From: Capsaspora owczarzaki ATCC 30864 | Lineage: Eukaryota; Opisthokonta; Filasterea | Length of the DNA: 64,000 nucleotides | Direction: 5' to 3' | Assembly (NCBI RefSeq): GCF_000151315.2 | Contig: NW_011887305.1 | Location: forward strand, 658,826 to 722,825 | Shown: positions 34,633 through 46,568 of the stretch, piece after piece | How the letters are laid out: each line of letters opens with the position of its first letter | Position numbering within the stretch: the stretch's first letter is position 1 | Position numbers and translations under genes: made by a program | The notes under the pieces: model-generated | The model's input: only the letters and a program-made list of their open reading frames with translations | Database searches by the model: none | What the model was told of the DNA's origin: nothing

Positions 34633-36039
34633 CTACTGGGCGAGCCACGGCATCGCTGCGATTGTGGCGGCGTTTCGTTCCCCATAGTCATACCACAGAG
34701 CATCGCCCCGACTGATGTGTTTGGTGGCGAAAAACACAAGCCTTGGCTTGTCGTCGACAGTTAAAATGCGGGTGAGGAGGTTTTGGTCGGTCTTGCTGTG
34801 GTTGATGAGGCGGCCTTTTCTTGTCGAATGCGTCGCATCAACACTGACCAGCGGGGAAACAAGGTTAATTAGAGGAACATCGAACAACAAAACCAAAGCA
34901 CAAGCATGGCGATGCATTGTTGGACATTGTATTCTTACCACCACCTGGTCTCCTTGTGCTGGAAAAAGTACATGTAGCAGCCAATCGACTCATCCTTCAT
35001 GTACTCTTCGTTCCGACGCTTCGCCTCAGAAATGTCAATCAAGTCGCCTGCGTACTCGCACACGTAGTCACTTCGTTCATAATCACGCGTGGCTTTGATT
35101 CCAAATCCGATGGTGGGCGTTTGGTAAACCTGTTGTGAGAGCAGACAAATTGCTCAGTTAAGCAAAAGCAAACGGTGATTGCATGAATCCACGAGTCTGG
35201 TTCACTCGTACCTCCAGATGGTCCTCGTTGCCAATTCGAATGGCCTGCTGAATGTTTGCGAGGAGGAGTCTCTGTGCGGCGCAAAACCGGAACAATAATG
35301 CATGTTAGTTCCACAAAATTGCGTTCTTGCTTTGTGTGCGTGTACCTCATCTAACGCAGTAACTCACCTTGACTTCTGACGAACACTGTCGCATGCTCCG
35401 TCGTTCAAAGCTTGAGGTCGGAGTGAGAACTGGCGGCAGAGGGAGGGTCGCTTGTCTCGAGATTGGCACGCCGGATGGTGCTGCAATTGCTTGGGTATTT
35501 TTCTCGGTATTGGATGAGCTGTTCTCAGAAGTCGCAGCAGTAGGAGCAGAAGCAGTAGCAGGAGCAGTAGCAGGAGCAGGAGCAGTAGTAGAAGCAGCAG
35601 CAGCAGAAGCAGCAACAGCATCGATCTGCCCTTTTAGTGATCGCGCTGTGGGCTTTGCTGCTGCTGCGCGAGCAGTCCTCGATTTGGCAGGAGAGCTCGG
35701 CATAGGTTGTGTCTGAGCTTGTTCTTCAGCATCTGCAGCTTTGGACTGCCGAGACTTTGCGACGGCGGGAGAGCTTGTCCGCGGTTCGGGCTTCTCCAAG
35801 TTGTGGGGCGACCTGCGAGGCGATCTGCGGGCGGGAAGCTCCTCTACAACGTCGACCACGTCTTCATCTGCCTCGTCGTCGACGGCGGGCTTCGACCGTC
35901 TGGCTTTGGCCTTGCTTGGCGAGCGCGGCGACGGTTTCGTGTTTGAAACGGACACCGACGCAGCGACGTTCTCTTCGTCGCCAGACTGCGGCTCTGGCTT
36001 TGCCTGCACCGCTGACGCCTTCTTGGATGTCTTGGTCAT
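34633..36039 (-). CDS. KMT5A: SET-domain histone H4-K20 monomethyltransferase (KMT5A/SET8/PR-Set7)
   Basis: Four exons on the minus strand: 35368-36039, 35212-35271, 34939-35129, 34633-34843; about 377 aa (human KMT5A about 393). KMT5A puts a single methyl group on H4 Lys20 in chromatin and acts in cell-cycle control. The first 225 residues are disordered, rich in Lys, Ser-Pro and an Ala/Thr/Pro tract. The C-terminal SET domain shows GFGIKATRDYERSDYVCEY, GDLIDISEAKRR, GCYMYFFQHKETRWC, VDATHSTRKGRLINHSK with the invariant NHS, and the end WYDYGERNAATIAAMPWL, the KMT5A form rather than SUV420 or SET7. No post-SET cysteines follow, as expected. The two Ser-Pro-rich motifs RRSPRRSP could be phosphorylation sites (inference). 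Confidence 0.92.
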
Positions 36040-36573
36040 TGCTCGTAGTGGAAATCGAAGTGGCTTCAAGCGCAGAGGAAGCAGCAAAGCAAAAAAAAAC
36101 GAAAGCGAGCTCCGTTTCAAAAAAAAAAAAAAAGTGAAACAAAAAAAAAAAAAAAAAAAAAAAGTGAAACGGTTTCAAAATCCGAAAGCGGAAAATCAAT
36201 CAGAAAATCAGAAAGTCAATCAGAAAAATCAGAAAATGGAATCAAAAATGTTGAATTCTGATTCTGATCAACGTTCGAAAAACCAGAATGATGTCTCAAT
36301 GGTTTGCCAGCAAAAGCCAGCTCAAACAATCTTCTCAATCGACTCACACAGCTGGTAGGTTACCCAACGACGGGAGGGATGGGGTTGGGGGAACATGGCT
36401 CTAGCATTGTCGCCTTACGATCAGAATCTCTGAGAAGCTCAGTTCAGTCTCAGATTTCTCGCCATTGAACACTTTGAACAGCCCCCTTCGATCGTCTATC
36501 TTCAACTTCTAACTTGTATCGTATTCAATCTTATTTCATCTACTACTTTTTGCATCACATTCACCAAAGCACA
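36040..36573. promoter_or_regulatory. Divergent promoter region, KMT5A / EXOSC3
   Basis: About 535 bp between two divergent starts. It has A runs (about 36118-36133 and 36142-36163) and imperfect CAGAAAATCA repeats (about 36195-36240). The promoter role is inferred from position. Confidence 0.45.
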
Positions 36574-37453
36574 ATGGCGACCATTGACGAGCTGTTTCCA
36601 CGCATTGGCTCGGTGGTGCTGCCGGGCGACGCGCTGGGCGATCTCGAAGCGGGCGACTCGGCCGACCCTGCCGACGGTCCAGGCTCAACCACCTCAAACT
36701 CAAGCTTGCACGCGTTTACGCAGCACGGCGGGCGACTGCGGCTGGGGCCTGGCCTGGCGCAGGAAGGCGGCCGCGTCATTGCAGCGAGCCGCGCAGGCGT
36801 CCTCCAAGGCAGCATGGGCGCCGCGAGCACGGGCACTGGCGCCAACGCACACTCGAGCCAGGTCGCGCGCCTGTACATTGCGTCCTCCCAGAAGCGGGTA
36901 AACGCGTCGCCAGAAAGCGAGGCTGTGAACTGAAGTGGATGATTGCCGTCCATGTGGATTTGCATTGGCAAAACCATTGAGGCATTGGTCGGATTTTCAC
37001 TCAACTTTGTGCGTTTGTGGTCGGATGCTCGACAAAATGCTCGACGTTGATGTTTGTTAGTATGTGCCGGCCAAGGACGAGCTCGTCGTCGGGATTATCA
37101 CAGACCGCATGGGCGAGGCATTCAAGGTCGACATTGGCGCGGCTGCATCTGCGTCGCTCTCGTTCCTGGCGTTCGAAGGCGCAACAAAGCGCAACAGACC
37201 CAACTTGGCGATTGGCGCGCTCGTCTATGGCAAGCTCGCCGTGGCGAATAAGGACATGGAGCCCGAAATGGTCTGCATCGACGCGGCAGACAAGGCCGCG
37301 GGCATGGGCGAGCTCACCGGCGGGTATCTAATTCACATTTCATCAGGCTTGACCCGGAGGTAAAAAATGCGCCTGCAGCAGGAAGAAGAGAGGGATAGGG
37401 GTGGGGGTGAGGATTTGCAGAAAGCCAGAGATCGCTCCCATTCCGAACCCGCT

Positions 37454-37490
<37 letters not shown>

Positions 37491-37724
37491 TGTCTATCAC
37501 CGTTTCCCTTCTCACGCAGATTGCTCTCTCGTGATCCGGCCGTGCTTATTGCGCTCGGCAAGCACTTTGCGCTGGAAACGGCGATTGGGCTCAACGGCCG
37601 CACCTGGATTAACGCACAAACCCCGCAGCAGGTTGTGCTGATTGCAAACGCCATCCAAAACTCAGAGTTCATGACAGTAGCCCAGATTAACGCGATGGTG
37701 CAGCGATTAGTGCAAGCGCTTTGA
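36574..37724 (+). CDS. EXOSC3: Exosome complex cap subunit RRP40/EXOSC3
   Basis: Three exons: 36574-36897, 37061-37359, 37520-37724; 275 aa, about the same length as human EXOSC3. The protein is an RNA-binding cap subunit of the nuclear and cytoplasmic RNA exosome. Seen: N-terminal domain, S1 domain from about residue 109 (YVPAKDELVVGIITDRMGEA, FKVDIGAAASASLS, then FEGATKRNRPNLAIGALVYG and ANKDMEPEMVCID, both nearly identical to the family), and C-terminal KH domain with the GxNG loop in IGLNGRTWIN. All three exons join in frame. A CT microsatellite (about 37460-37482) lies in intron 2. Confidence 0.94.
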
Positions 37725-38539
37725 AACGTTATCAATAGACATTTTTTTTCACGCCGGCGTCATTTCCTGTCGTCGTATCGTCCCAGCGACTTTGGCGACA
37801 TTTTTCGTAGTCGGTGCTTGAATGCGCGTCATGGAGCATCAGTGTCCCTTCCCATGAAAGGAACTGGTGACGACAATCGTGCAGCGCCACGCCTGTGTAA
37901 ATGACGCCGCAAAATCTGTCGCTCATTGTCGCTCATTGTCGCTCATTGCCGCTTCGTCCAGCTCGTCCAGCTGAAGAGCGGGGGTCTGGGCATTGTGAAG
38001 TTGTTTGGGCAGCATTTCCGCAAATGAATGTCTCAGTCATTTCAATTTTGTACCTGATTTTTCGCGCGCGAAAGTTGGTTGGAGTTCTGCAAGCCACCAA
38101 GATTTGTCTGTTTTCTCGCTTGTTGAAATGGTATCTGGAGCATGGGTTGATCATCACGGAAGTGTACTCTGCTACACCTGCGACTCCGAATGCGATTTTT
38201 GGTGAATTCGCGGACTATGTGTCGGATTATCGTCGACAAAGTGACAAGAATCCTGCCGACAAGGTCAGCGCGGATAAAGCCAACAATGATGGTTGCTCAA
38301 CCTTCGGACGAACCGTGATGGATAAATCGAGACATACAGTATACTGACTGGTGGGGTTTGTTGAATTTGTGCAACATCGAAAACCAGCTGTTACAACTGT
38401 CTATGAGTGAGCGATCATCCAACTGCATCCCCATATGAATCGTCATTTATCACAACCTTCAAGTTCTTTCTTAGTCAATCCGATCTGATACCCAGTCGTC
38501 TTCCGCTTTTGCCTACCGTCTCTGCTGCGAATCCAAACC
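37725..38539. other. Spacer containing a viral-type DNA polymerase fossil
   Basis: Between EXOSC3 and the folate synthase gene. It holds three copies of a TCGCTCATTG decamer (about 37919-37948), the polymerase-like fragment (38045-38347) described separately, and the presumed promoter of the next gene. Confidence 0.5.
38045..38347 (+). mobile_element. Fragment of a protein-primed-type family B DNA polymerase (DNA_pol_B_2), element remnant
   Basis: An open frame from about 37901 to a stop at 38345-38347; its last 90 or so codons resemble the palm/motif B part of DNA_pol_B_2 polymerases, found in Polintons/Mavericks, adintoviruses and related elements and in linear plasmids. Evidence: LLKWYLEHGLIITEVY, FADYVSDYRRQSDKNPADK and FGRTVMDKSRHT, which follow the order and spacing of the family. 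The usual K-x3-N-S-x-Y-G motif B is degraded here (NDGCSTFGRT). No upstream metal-binding DxxSLYPS motif, no other element gene and no terminal repeats are seen nearby, so this is a dead fragment. The family is recognised from memory of its motifs, and a search is needed to fix the source. Confidence 0.6.
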
Positions 38540-40708
38540 ATGCTGCGCTGCTGTGCTGCCATTGTGGCGCGCCCAGCATTGCGTCAGCACGCACAACGCG
38601 ACTTGCACCATCCGACACTGAGTGCCACTCTGCACAGCGACGACGCGCCAACGCACCGCCCGTCCACGCGGATGCTGAGCTCGCGGCTGCTGCTTCCCGC
38701 CAAGAAGCTGCTGGTTCCCGCCAAGAAGCCGCTCAGCCGGCAGTCGACCGCCACCGCCGCGACGCCGCAGCGCGCGTTCTCATCGCATCACCAAGCCACT
38801 GAGCACTTTCCGACAAGACCGGGCGGTCTGCTGGGCGGAGAGCCGCTCGCTCGTTCCGCGACCTCTGCCTCGTCGTCGTCCACATTGTCGCCTTTTTACA
38901 ATGGCTCTGCACAAATGCTTCCGACCAGGGTCCAATCTCATGCAATGTTCAACACGTTCGTGCAAGCACCAAGTCCGATCTACGCCACTCCGGCGCGACA
39001 TGCGTCGTCCAAGCCTGAAATTTCAATGTCTGGCAAGGCGTACGCGCGGTTGGTGCGATTTGTCCAAGAGCACGCAGACCGCCTGCCATTGCTACTGCCG
39101 CCAGTCATTCATGTAGCAGGCACAAACGGAAAGGGCATGGTGTGTGCCATGACCGAAAGCACGCTGCGGGTATCCGGGCTGACCACGGGCTTGTTTGTGT
39201 CCCCGCCGCTGGTGCATGACCGGGATTCAATTCGCATCAACAACCGGCCGGTGTCGGAAGAGCTCCTTGAAGAGTCGCGTGCGTGGGTTTTGGCACGGCT
39301 GGAGGATTTCCAAAAGCGCCCCACCCCGTATGCACGCTTCGCCTTCCCCAACGAGAAGGACCGCTTTTTGACCGAGTTTGAGGTGCTGACGCTGGTTGCC
39401 TTCCGCATATTCATTGCAAGCAAGGTCGATGTGGCAGTGATTGAATGCGGCATGGGTGGCATGCACGATGCGACCAACTTGATCCGGTCAAGTGCCGTTA
39501 GCGTCGTTACCTCGGTCTCACTCGAGCACAGCCAATTTCTTGGGGGCGCCGTGACGCAAATCGCCCAGAACAAGAGTGCCATTGCTCGATCTTTCAAGCC
39601 TACAGTCGTTGGCCCCATGCATGATCTCGAAGTGGTCCGTACGATCGCCACCTCCTTGATATACCAAAGCTCCTGTCCGGTTTGGTCTGAGCCGGCCGAG
39701 CTGGTCTCGCCCGATGCCCACATCACCGCATCTCCTGCCTCCGATGCTGCACGCCAACTCGCACAGTCCAATTCAAAGTCCGAAACACCCAGCACGCGTC
39801 AGTTGTACCGCGCCCGCTACGCTGGGATTGAATTTCAACTGCCCAGTCCCAGCCCAACAACGCTTATTAATGCTGGCATTGCTGTCGATGTGATTCGGTC
39901 GGCCCGCATCTCCCACCCTACATTCTACCACATTCGTGATGAACACATTGCGCAAGGACTGGCGCAGTTTTATTGGCCGGGCCGAATGCAGTGGACTCGG
40001 TTTACGTTCGACTCCTCGTCCTCCTCCTCTTCTTCTTCCTCTTCCTCCTCCTCGACCAAAGCTGATGCAGCCAACACGGCCAAGCAACCCGCGGAAACGA
40101 AGACGAAAACGAAAAAAGAGAGTCTGCCGTCCAATAGCGGCGGGAAAATTGACATGCCAGTCCTCCTTGATGGAGCGCACAACCCGGCCGCGTTTGTTGA
40201 GCTTCGGAGATTTGTCGACGCCGAGCAGCAGGCGTGGGTGGATGCCAATCCCAAGCTCCCGCCTCGGCCTATCGTGTGGATTCTGGCGGTGACGCAGTCA
40301 AAGGACGTGGCAGAGATTGGTCGAGCCTTGCTCGCCGTGCCCGAGAGTGAGGCCGCAGCGGGTCGCAGTCCATCGCCCAAGCCAACACAAAATGAAACGA
40401 TTGTCTGCGTCCCTCATACGCCTCCCAAGTCCATGCCGTGGCTGTCGTGCATCCAGCCAACGGACCTTGCTGAGCAACTCCAGGGGTTTTCCTCACCCAG
40501 GATCAAGGTGCGATCAGAGGCCAGCTTGTTTGCTGCACTTCAGAGCACATACGCAGCCATGACTTCTGAGACCACGGATGGACCAGCACCGCTGGTGGTT
40601 GTGTGTGGTTCGCTGTATCTGGTTCGCACGTTCTACCTCTTGCAGCGCAGCGGCAATTCCAGTCCCGAGTTTTTGGCATCGACCACCGGTGCTGATTATG
40701 TCGAATAG
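38540..40708 (+). CDS. Folylpolyglutamate / dihydrofolate synthase, probably mitochondrial
   Basis: Intronless, 722 aa. Mur-ligase-family enzyme that joins glutamate to folates (or to dihydropteroate) with ATP. Seen: ATP P-loop HVAGTNGKGMV (about residues 190-200), LFVSPPLVHDRDSIRIN, VAVIECGMGGMHDATN with the Mg-binding Glu, SLEHSQFLGG, and the C-terminal ligase signature LLDGAHNPAAF (about 541-551). The first 160 residues are Arg/Ser/Ala-rich with few acidic residues, like a mitochondrial targeting region, followed by a low-complexity spacer. A serine run (about 491-507) and Lys-rich insert separate the two domains. The core fits both FPGS and dihydrofolate synthase, and I cannot decide between them by eye. 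It is much longer than typical members (430-590 aa) because of the leader and the insert. Confidence 0.82.
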   Translation: MLRCCAAIVARPALRQHAQRDLHHPTLSATLHSDDAPTHRPSTRMLSSRLLLPAKKLLVPAKKPLSRQSTATAATPQRAFSSHHQATEHFPTRPGGLLGGEPLARSATSASSSSTLSPFYNGSAQMLPTRVQSHAMFNTFVQAPSPIYATPARHASSKPEISMSGKAYARLVRFVQEHADRLPLLLPPVIHVAGTNGKGMVCAMTESTLRVSGLTTGLFVSPPLVHDRDSIRINNRPVSEELLEESRAWVLARLEDFQKRPTPYARFAFPNEKDRFLTEFEVLTLVAFRIFIASKVDVAVIECGMGGMHDATNLIRSSAVSVVTSVSLEHSQFLGGAVTQIAQNKSAIARSFKPTVVGPMHDLEVVRTIATSLIYQSSCPVWSEPAELVSPDAHITASPASDAARQLAQSNSKSETPSTRQLYRARYAGIEFQLPSPSPTTLINAGIAVDVIRSARISHPTFYHIRDEHIAQGLAQFYWPGRMQWTRFTFDSSSSSSSSSSSSSSTKADAANTAKQPAETKTKTKKESLPSNSGGKIDMPVLLDGAHNPAAFVELRRFVDAEQQAWVDANPKLPPRPIVWILAVTQSKDVAEIGRALLAVPESEAAAGRSPSPKPTQNETIVCVPHTPPKSMPWLSCIQPTDLAEQLQGFSSPRIKVRSEASLFAALQSTYAAMTSETTDGPAPLVVVCGSLYLVRTFYLLQRSGNSSPEFLASTTGADYVE

Positions 40709-41129
40709 TGCGGGGGCGAGGGCGTGCCACGGCGTCTAGCAAAAACGCCAGCAAACACACCAAAATGCGGTCTTGCTGTTGGGCGATCTGCGTTTTCGTT
40801 GTTGTTGTTTCAATCGAGATGAAGCAAGTCAACAAGTTTTAACAACGGTTGCCTTTGTTTCTTTTGTTTCTTTTGTTTCTATGTTTCATGGAATACACTT
40901 TCTGAGCACTTTTTTGAACTGTCTTTTCAAATCCTTCCTCAGAACTCCAAAAGCTGCTTTTCTTTTCTTTCCTTGTTTCGCATTGCAGCTCCCCAACCCC
41001 CACCCCACCCCCGCCCTCCTTCTTCCCCAATGATACGCCATATCTTTTTCCCTTTGTATCACTTCTGTTCGATCTTTCATTCATTCATTCATTCATTCAT
41101 TCTTTTTTTTTTTCTTTTTTTTTTTTCCA
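40709..41129. promoter_or_regulatory. Spacer upstream of the F-BAR/RasGAP gene
   Basis: About 420 bp, pyrimidine-rich near its end, with five TTCA-type repeats at about 41078-41102 and T runs directly before the ATG at 41130. It is the presumed promoter and 5' UTR, by position only. Confidence 0.4.
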
Positions 41130-44100
41130 ATGGTTTTGACGTTTGCAAAGTCGCTTGTGGTACGTCGCTCCCCTTCTCTCTCTTCTCTCCCTCCCTCCCG
41201 CCTCCTCTTCCTCCCTCCCCCTCATTCACTTCCCTCTTCGTTCTGCTCACTCTCCAATCGACCTCGTCTCGTGGTTCTCGTTTTCCACTTTCAATCGTTA
41301 CTTTATTTTTACTTTATTTTTACTTTATTTTTTTTTTTATTCCTTTTGCCGCAATGCAAAAGCGGATCATTTTTTCCCCTTCTTTCCCCTCTTCGTTCAT
41401 TCTCTTCACTTTCCCTTCACTTTCCCTTCACTTTGCTAACGACAACAAATGCGAATCGTCATCAACAAACACGAATGTCTCGTTTGGATTTGTTTGGAGG
41501 ACTCCAGTGTCGAGTGTCGGAGATGGTCTTTCTTTCGTTTTGCGGGTTTCCCCTTCAACAAACAGTTCCCAAGCCGACCCGAAACCCTCAACGCACTCAC
41601 TCACACACACTCTCTCACACTGTCAATCCATTCAAATCCACACATTAACTAACTGGCGCTTGTCATGGTGGTGGTGGTGGTGGGGTCCAGCACAACTTTG
41701 ACAATGTGTGCAAGTACACTGAGGACGGCCTCGCCATGGCCCGCGACGTCGTCTCGTTCATCCGCAAGCGCCAGGCCATCGAGTCCGAGTACGCCAAGGC
41801 ACTCAGTACGTTGGTTCATCCTTTGTTCATCATCGTTGTGCTGTGGTTTGGGGCTCCCTCTCTCCCTCTCCCCACAACGCTTCTCCACCTCTGGTTGTTT
41901 GTTCCTGTTCAAATCTCGCTGCGGTGTTGCTGCACGTCGTTGCGTATGCGGTTCCGGACTTCCCACAATGCACTTCCATTTCGTAATGTGCTCTGAGCCC
42001 GCATGACGCCCCCCCCCCCCTGTGCGAGGGACGCTGAACTGTGTCTTTGTCAGCTCGACCCCATCTTGGTTTACAGTCCAATCTCAACCCTGTTACAACC
42101 AACCATTCAATGCTCACCTATGATTTGGTTTTTTTTTGTACAAATTCAAACACTCTGCTGATGATTAAGGCAAGCTGTGCGTGCAAATGAAGGACACGGT
42201 TCCAGCAGACAAGCGCGTCGCTCTTCAGGGTGGCGAGGAAACGGATTTGTTTGGGTAAAACGAACGAAAACGAAAAAGAACAGAATGAAACCGAGCAACT
42301 ACGAATACTCACCCCTCGAGGGATTCGTGGTGGTCGGTAGGTCTGTTCTCGGCACCTGGTACAGCGTGCTCGAGGAGGCGCACCAGGCAGCGATGGTGCA
42401 GGAGCATCTTGCCGCCGAGCTGGGACACCGAGCGGCAGACCCTTTGCAAGCACGTCTCAAGGATCTCGAGACGCAGCGCAAACAGGTACCGCCGTGATTG
42501 TCTGTTGCTGCTGTAGAGGTGTAGTGATGGATCAGTTTGACGGCGGCACACCTCTGACTTTGCTGCTTTGTGTTTTGAATCGCGACCCAGCTCGTGCAAG
42601 ACGGCCAACGCGATTCAAAGGAGTTGCAAGAATCGTACACTGCGCTCAAGAAGGTCAAGTCGGTCTATGATGGGTTGCGCAAGGAGTCGGACGAAATCGT
42701 GGCCAAGCACGAGGAATCCAAGAACAACCATATGAGCAAGGAAAAGGACGTTTCAAAAGTACGGCATCAGTCCTTTTCAGCGGTCTTTGTCTGGCTGTTG
42801 TCTTGTTGTAGCGGAGCGATTTGGTGCACGTTTTCTGCGACTGATGTTTGTTTCGCCCGGTGCTTTTTTTTTTTTTTTTTTTTTGTTTTGTTTTCAGCTC
42901 AAAGGCAAGGCTGACGCTGCGTTGGAAAAGGCCAACACTGCTCTCAAGCAGTTCAATCAAAAGGAGTCCGAGTGCAAAAAGCAACAAGAAGTGTTTTTCC
43001 AGCATCGAATGCCCGACATTTTGGCGGTATGCGGGGTTTTGTTTTTTTGGTTGCTCTGGTTGCTCTTGGCCGATTCTTCTTTCATCCACATTCGCGGCGG
43101 TTCTTGAATGGCTAATGGTGTCGCCCTTTCCTACAGTTGTGCCAACATGTCGAAGAGGAGCGATGCCGTGCTGTGAGGGACACTTTCGTCACGATGAAAG
43201 ACGTGATTGAGGACCGTTTCCAACGCCTGGCCACCTTGTCCGAGCGGTTTGCCAGGGCTGTTTCAAGCATTGACATCCATGTTGACATGGAAGAGTTCAT
43301 CAGCAACACGGTAAACTTGTCGTTGATTTTGTGTTTGTTTGCAAGTCCCTGAATTGTTCTCATTATTTATTGTTTGTTTGGCTTCCTTTTGTTTTTTGAC
43401 ACTTTCTGCTTCCAGGCTGGAGATCGTAGCGTATCCGTCATGTCACTCCTCTACCCAAGCAAGAAGGGACGCCTCTTTGTGCACAAGCGTGGCGAAGCAG
43501 CCGACCGTTGGCGTCAGCAATTCCTGGTGCTCATGAATGATCAGCAACTCCTCTATCTGTTTGATTCTGAAGATGTAAGCGCCAATTGGGGTCGAAGGCT
43601 TGTTTTATCTTCTCGCCAGAATGGGTTCTCACGCTTGCTTTTGTACTTTTGTTCCTTGGTGGAATAGTCGACCAAACCTCGCTCGATCGTGTCCATTTCC
43701 AGCGGTGATCGCACAGTTCGACCAGTCGACGAGTCCTTGTTTGGCAGACCTAATTGCTTCCAAATCATTTCGAATGACGACACCCTCTACTTCCAGGCCG
43801 AGGACGACAACGAACGTCGGGAGTGGCTCAACAAACTCCTGAACATTTCAATCGGCCAAAAGTTTACGCGACGCGAGCTGGTCTCTCGTCACGTCACCAG
43901 TCTTCATCTCCGTGTCATCGAAGCCAAGAAACTGAGCAAGAGCGGCGATCTCTACTGTCTCGTTCGGTTGGATTCGGAGCTTCAGGCTCGAACCCAAACC
44001 CGAAAGGATACCAACGCCCCATTCTGGAGTGAAGAGTTCTTCTTTGAGTACGTTCTTGTTTTGAACTCCTCCTCCCCCGGGCCACTCACGCACAAACACA

Positions 44101-46476
44101 TACACCAACATTGTTTGCGCGTCGTTTTCACTGTTTTTCTGACTTTTTTGGTCTCTGTATTCACTTGCTCCCCCAAATTATCAGTGAGGTTCCTGCGTCG
44201 GTCGGCAATCTCGAAATTGTCATCATGAATAGCAAGCGCGACTTGGGCAGCGCGTTCGGCTTCAATCCGAAGGACACGGAAGTTGGCGTGGTCAGCGTGC
44301 CGATTTCCTCCCTGTCATCCGATTCAGTTTTTGAAGATTGGATCAACGTCTTTACTGAGGCAAGCAGCATTGGCTTTGAGGCGTCTTTGCGCGCCCGCAT
44401 CAAGTTCTCCGACCAGCTGATCAAGCCGCTCGCATCGTACCAGCCTATGCTCGATCTCCTCGACGAGCCCACGTTCATCACCTCGCTCAGCACCGTGATT
44501 CCTGCAGCAGACCGCGAGAATCTCGCGCGGACGCTCATTCAAATTGCCCATGGAAGCGATCGAGTCCAGCAATTCATCGTCCGTCTCATCAAGGACGAGA
44601 TTGCCTCGACAGACGACCCCAACATTATCTTCCGAGGCAACTCGCTTGCCACCAAGACGATTGATCAGGTGAGTTTCTCCCAGTTCAGACTCGTGTTGCC
44701 TGTTATCGACATACAGTCTCCTCACCATTCATTTGTTTTCCGTTTTTTTTTCTCTGTTGTGCTTGTTCAGTTCATGAAACTCGTGGGCATGAAGTATTTG
44801 CACAATACGTTGTCGTCGGTCATCAAGAGCATCTACGATTCCAAGACTGCCGCGGAGGTACGTACTGCAAAAGGTTTTGGGGGGCTTTTGCCCATAGTGC
44901 TTCGTGGCGAATCTTCATTGTTTTGCGCTTGTATGATCATCATCAGGTTGATCCCACCCGAGTGTCCAACCCGAACGATCTCAAGCAAAACTGGCGTCGT
45001 TTGCTTGTTTTCATGAATCACACCTGGGATGCCATTCTGCACTCGCTTGATAGCTGCCCAATGTACGTTCACAGTCCTCGTCCTGTTGGGATTGGTGTGA
45101 CGTGCACACGGCTGCTTGCTCACACAAATTTTTGGCTTGCGTGAATCAGGGCGTTGCGCGCTGTCTTCCGTGCCATCACCACCTTCACTAACAACAAGTT
45201 TGGGGCTGATTCGGTCAGCCAGTACACCGCTGTCAGGTAATTTGCTTTGCTTTTTTTTCTTGCTTTCATTGTCGTTGCCGTTCCACTCGACAGTTGCGGA
45301 ATGCTGATTGGAGAACGCTTGATCTTGCGAAATAGCGGTTTCTTCTTCTTGCGCTTCATGTGCCCGGCGATTCTCAACCCCAAGCTCTTTGACATGATGC
45401 CGAGTATGTCCTGCTGTTGCTTTGAAAAGTTGGTGACCAAAGCCCCCTTTTGCCAAGCCGAGTGCTGATCTGCTGATCTTGCTCCTCTGCACACCAGCGC
45501 ACCCGGAAGAGCACACTGCTCGCACGTTGACCTTGATTGCCAAGACGCTTCAAAATCTGGGCAACCTCGTCGAGTTTGGCGCCAAAGAGCCATTCATGGT
45601 CGACATGAACGAATTCATTGCGGCAAACCTGGACAAGATGAAGCAGTGCATCACGATGATTTCGGTATGATTTTTTTTTGCCGGGTTTCCTTTTTGAATG
45701 TGTGTGTGTTGGTTCAGTTCTCTCACCGCCTTTCCTGCCCTTTCCCACCGTCTGCTACTTGCATTTATTGTTCGCTTGCTCTTAGCTTGTGCCCAGTGGA
45801 GTCGAGCCGAAGGCCGACCTGGGCTCTGTGGATCTGGCGCGACATGCAGCCGTGCTTCATCACTTCCTCGAAGGCAACTTTGCAGCAGTTGTTAGCACCT
45901 CGCCGTTGTCTGAGGTACGCCAGGACGTCGACTTTTTTTTTTTTTTTTTTTTTTTTTTGCTCCAATTACCACAGCATGCATTGCGAAAGCTCATTCGTGT
46001 ATTTTTTCTTCTGCATTGTGTTGAACACGATTGAACAGGATCCCGATGTTGCACGTAAGCTCAAGATGGCGCTGGAGACCCTCTCGAGCGCTGCTGACTC
46101 GTCGATCAGTTTGGTATGGAAGGATGCGCAATGTCGGCACTTTTTTGCGAAAAAGCACTAAAGCAGCATGCTGACCGCTCTGTGCTGCTCGCTTGCTCAG
46201 AACGAACTGGAAACCAAGGTCACTGCCATTGCCTTGTATGATTACATTGCGCAGCGCGAGGACGAGCTGTCGTTCTCGGAGGGCGATACCATCATTTTGA
46301 TCTCGACCGAGATTGAGGATGCGGAGGGCTGGTGCATTGCACAGCACAATGGCAACACTGGCCTGGTGCCCTTGACTTATGTGTGGATTGATGTAAGCGA
46401 CACTTGCGCTCTCGTCTTGGCTGGTGATTTGTGTGTGTCCAAAACAAGCTCAGAATGCGCATTGCTTTGTGCATTG

Positions 46477-46568
<92 letters not shown>

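Noticed and set aside
46480-46557. Cys/Val-repeat protein frames across the TG repeat
   Set aside because: Translation of the dinucleotide microsatellite; it lies in an intron between well-supported exons.
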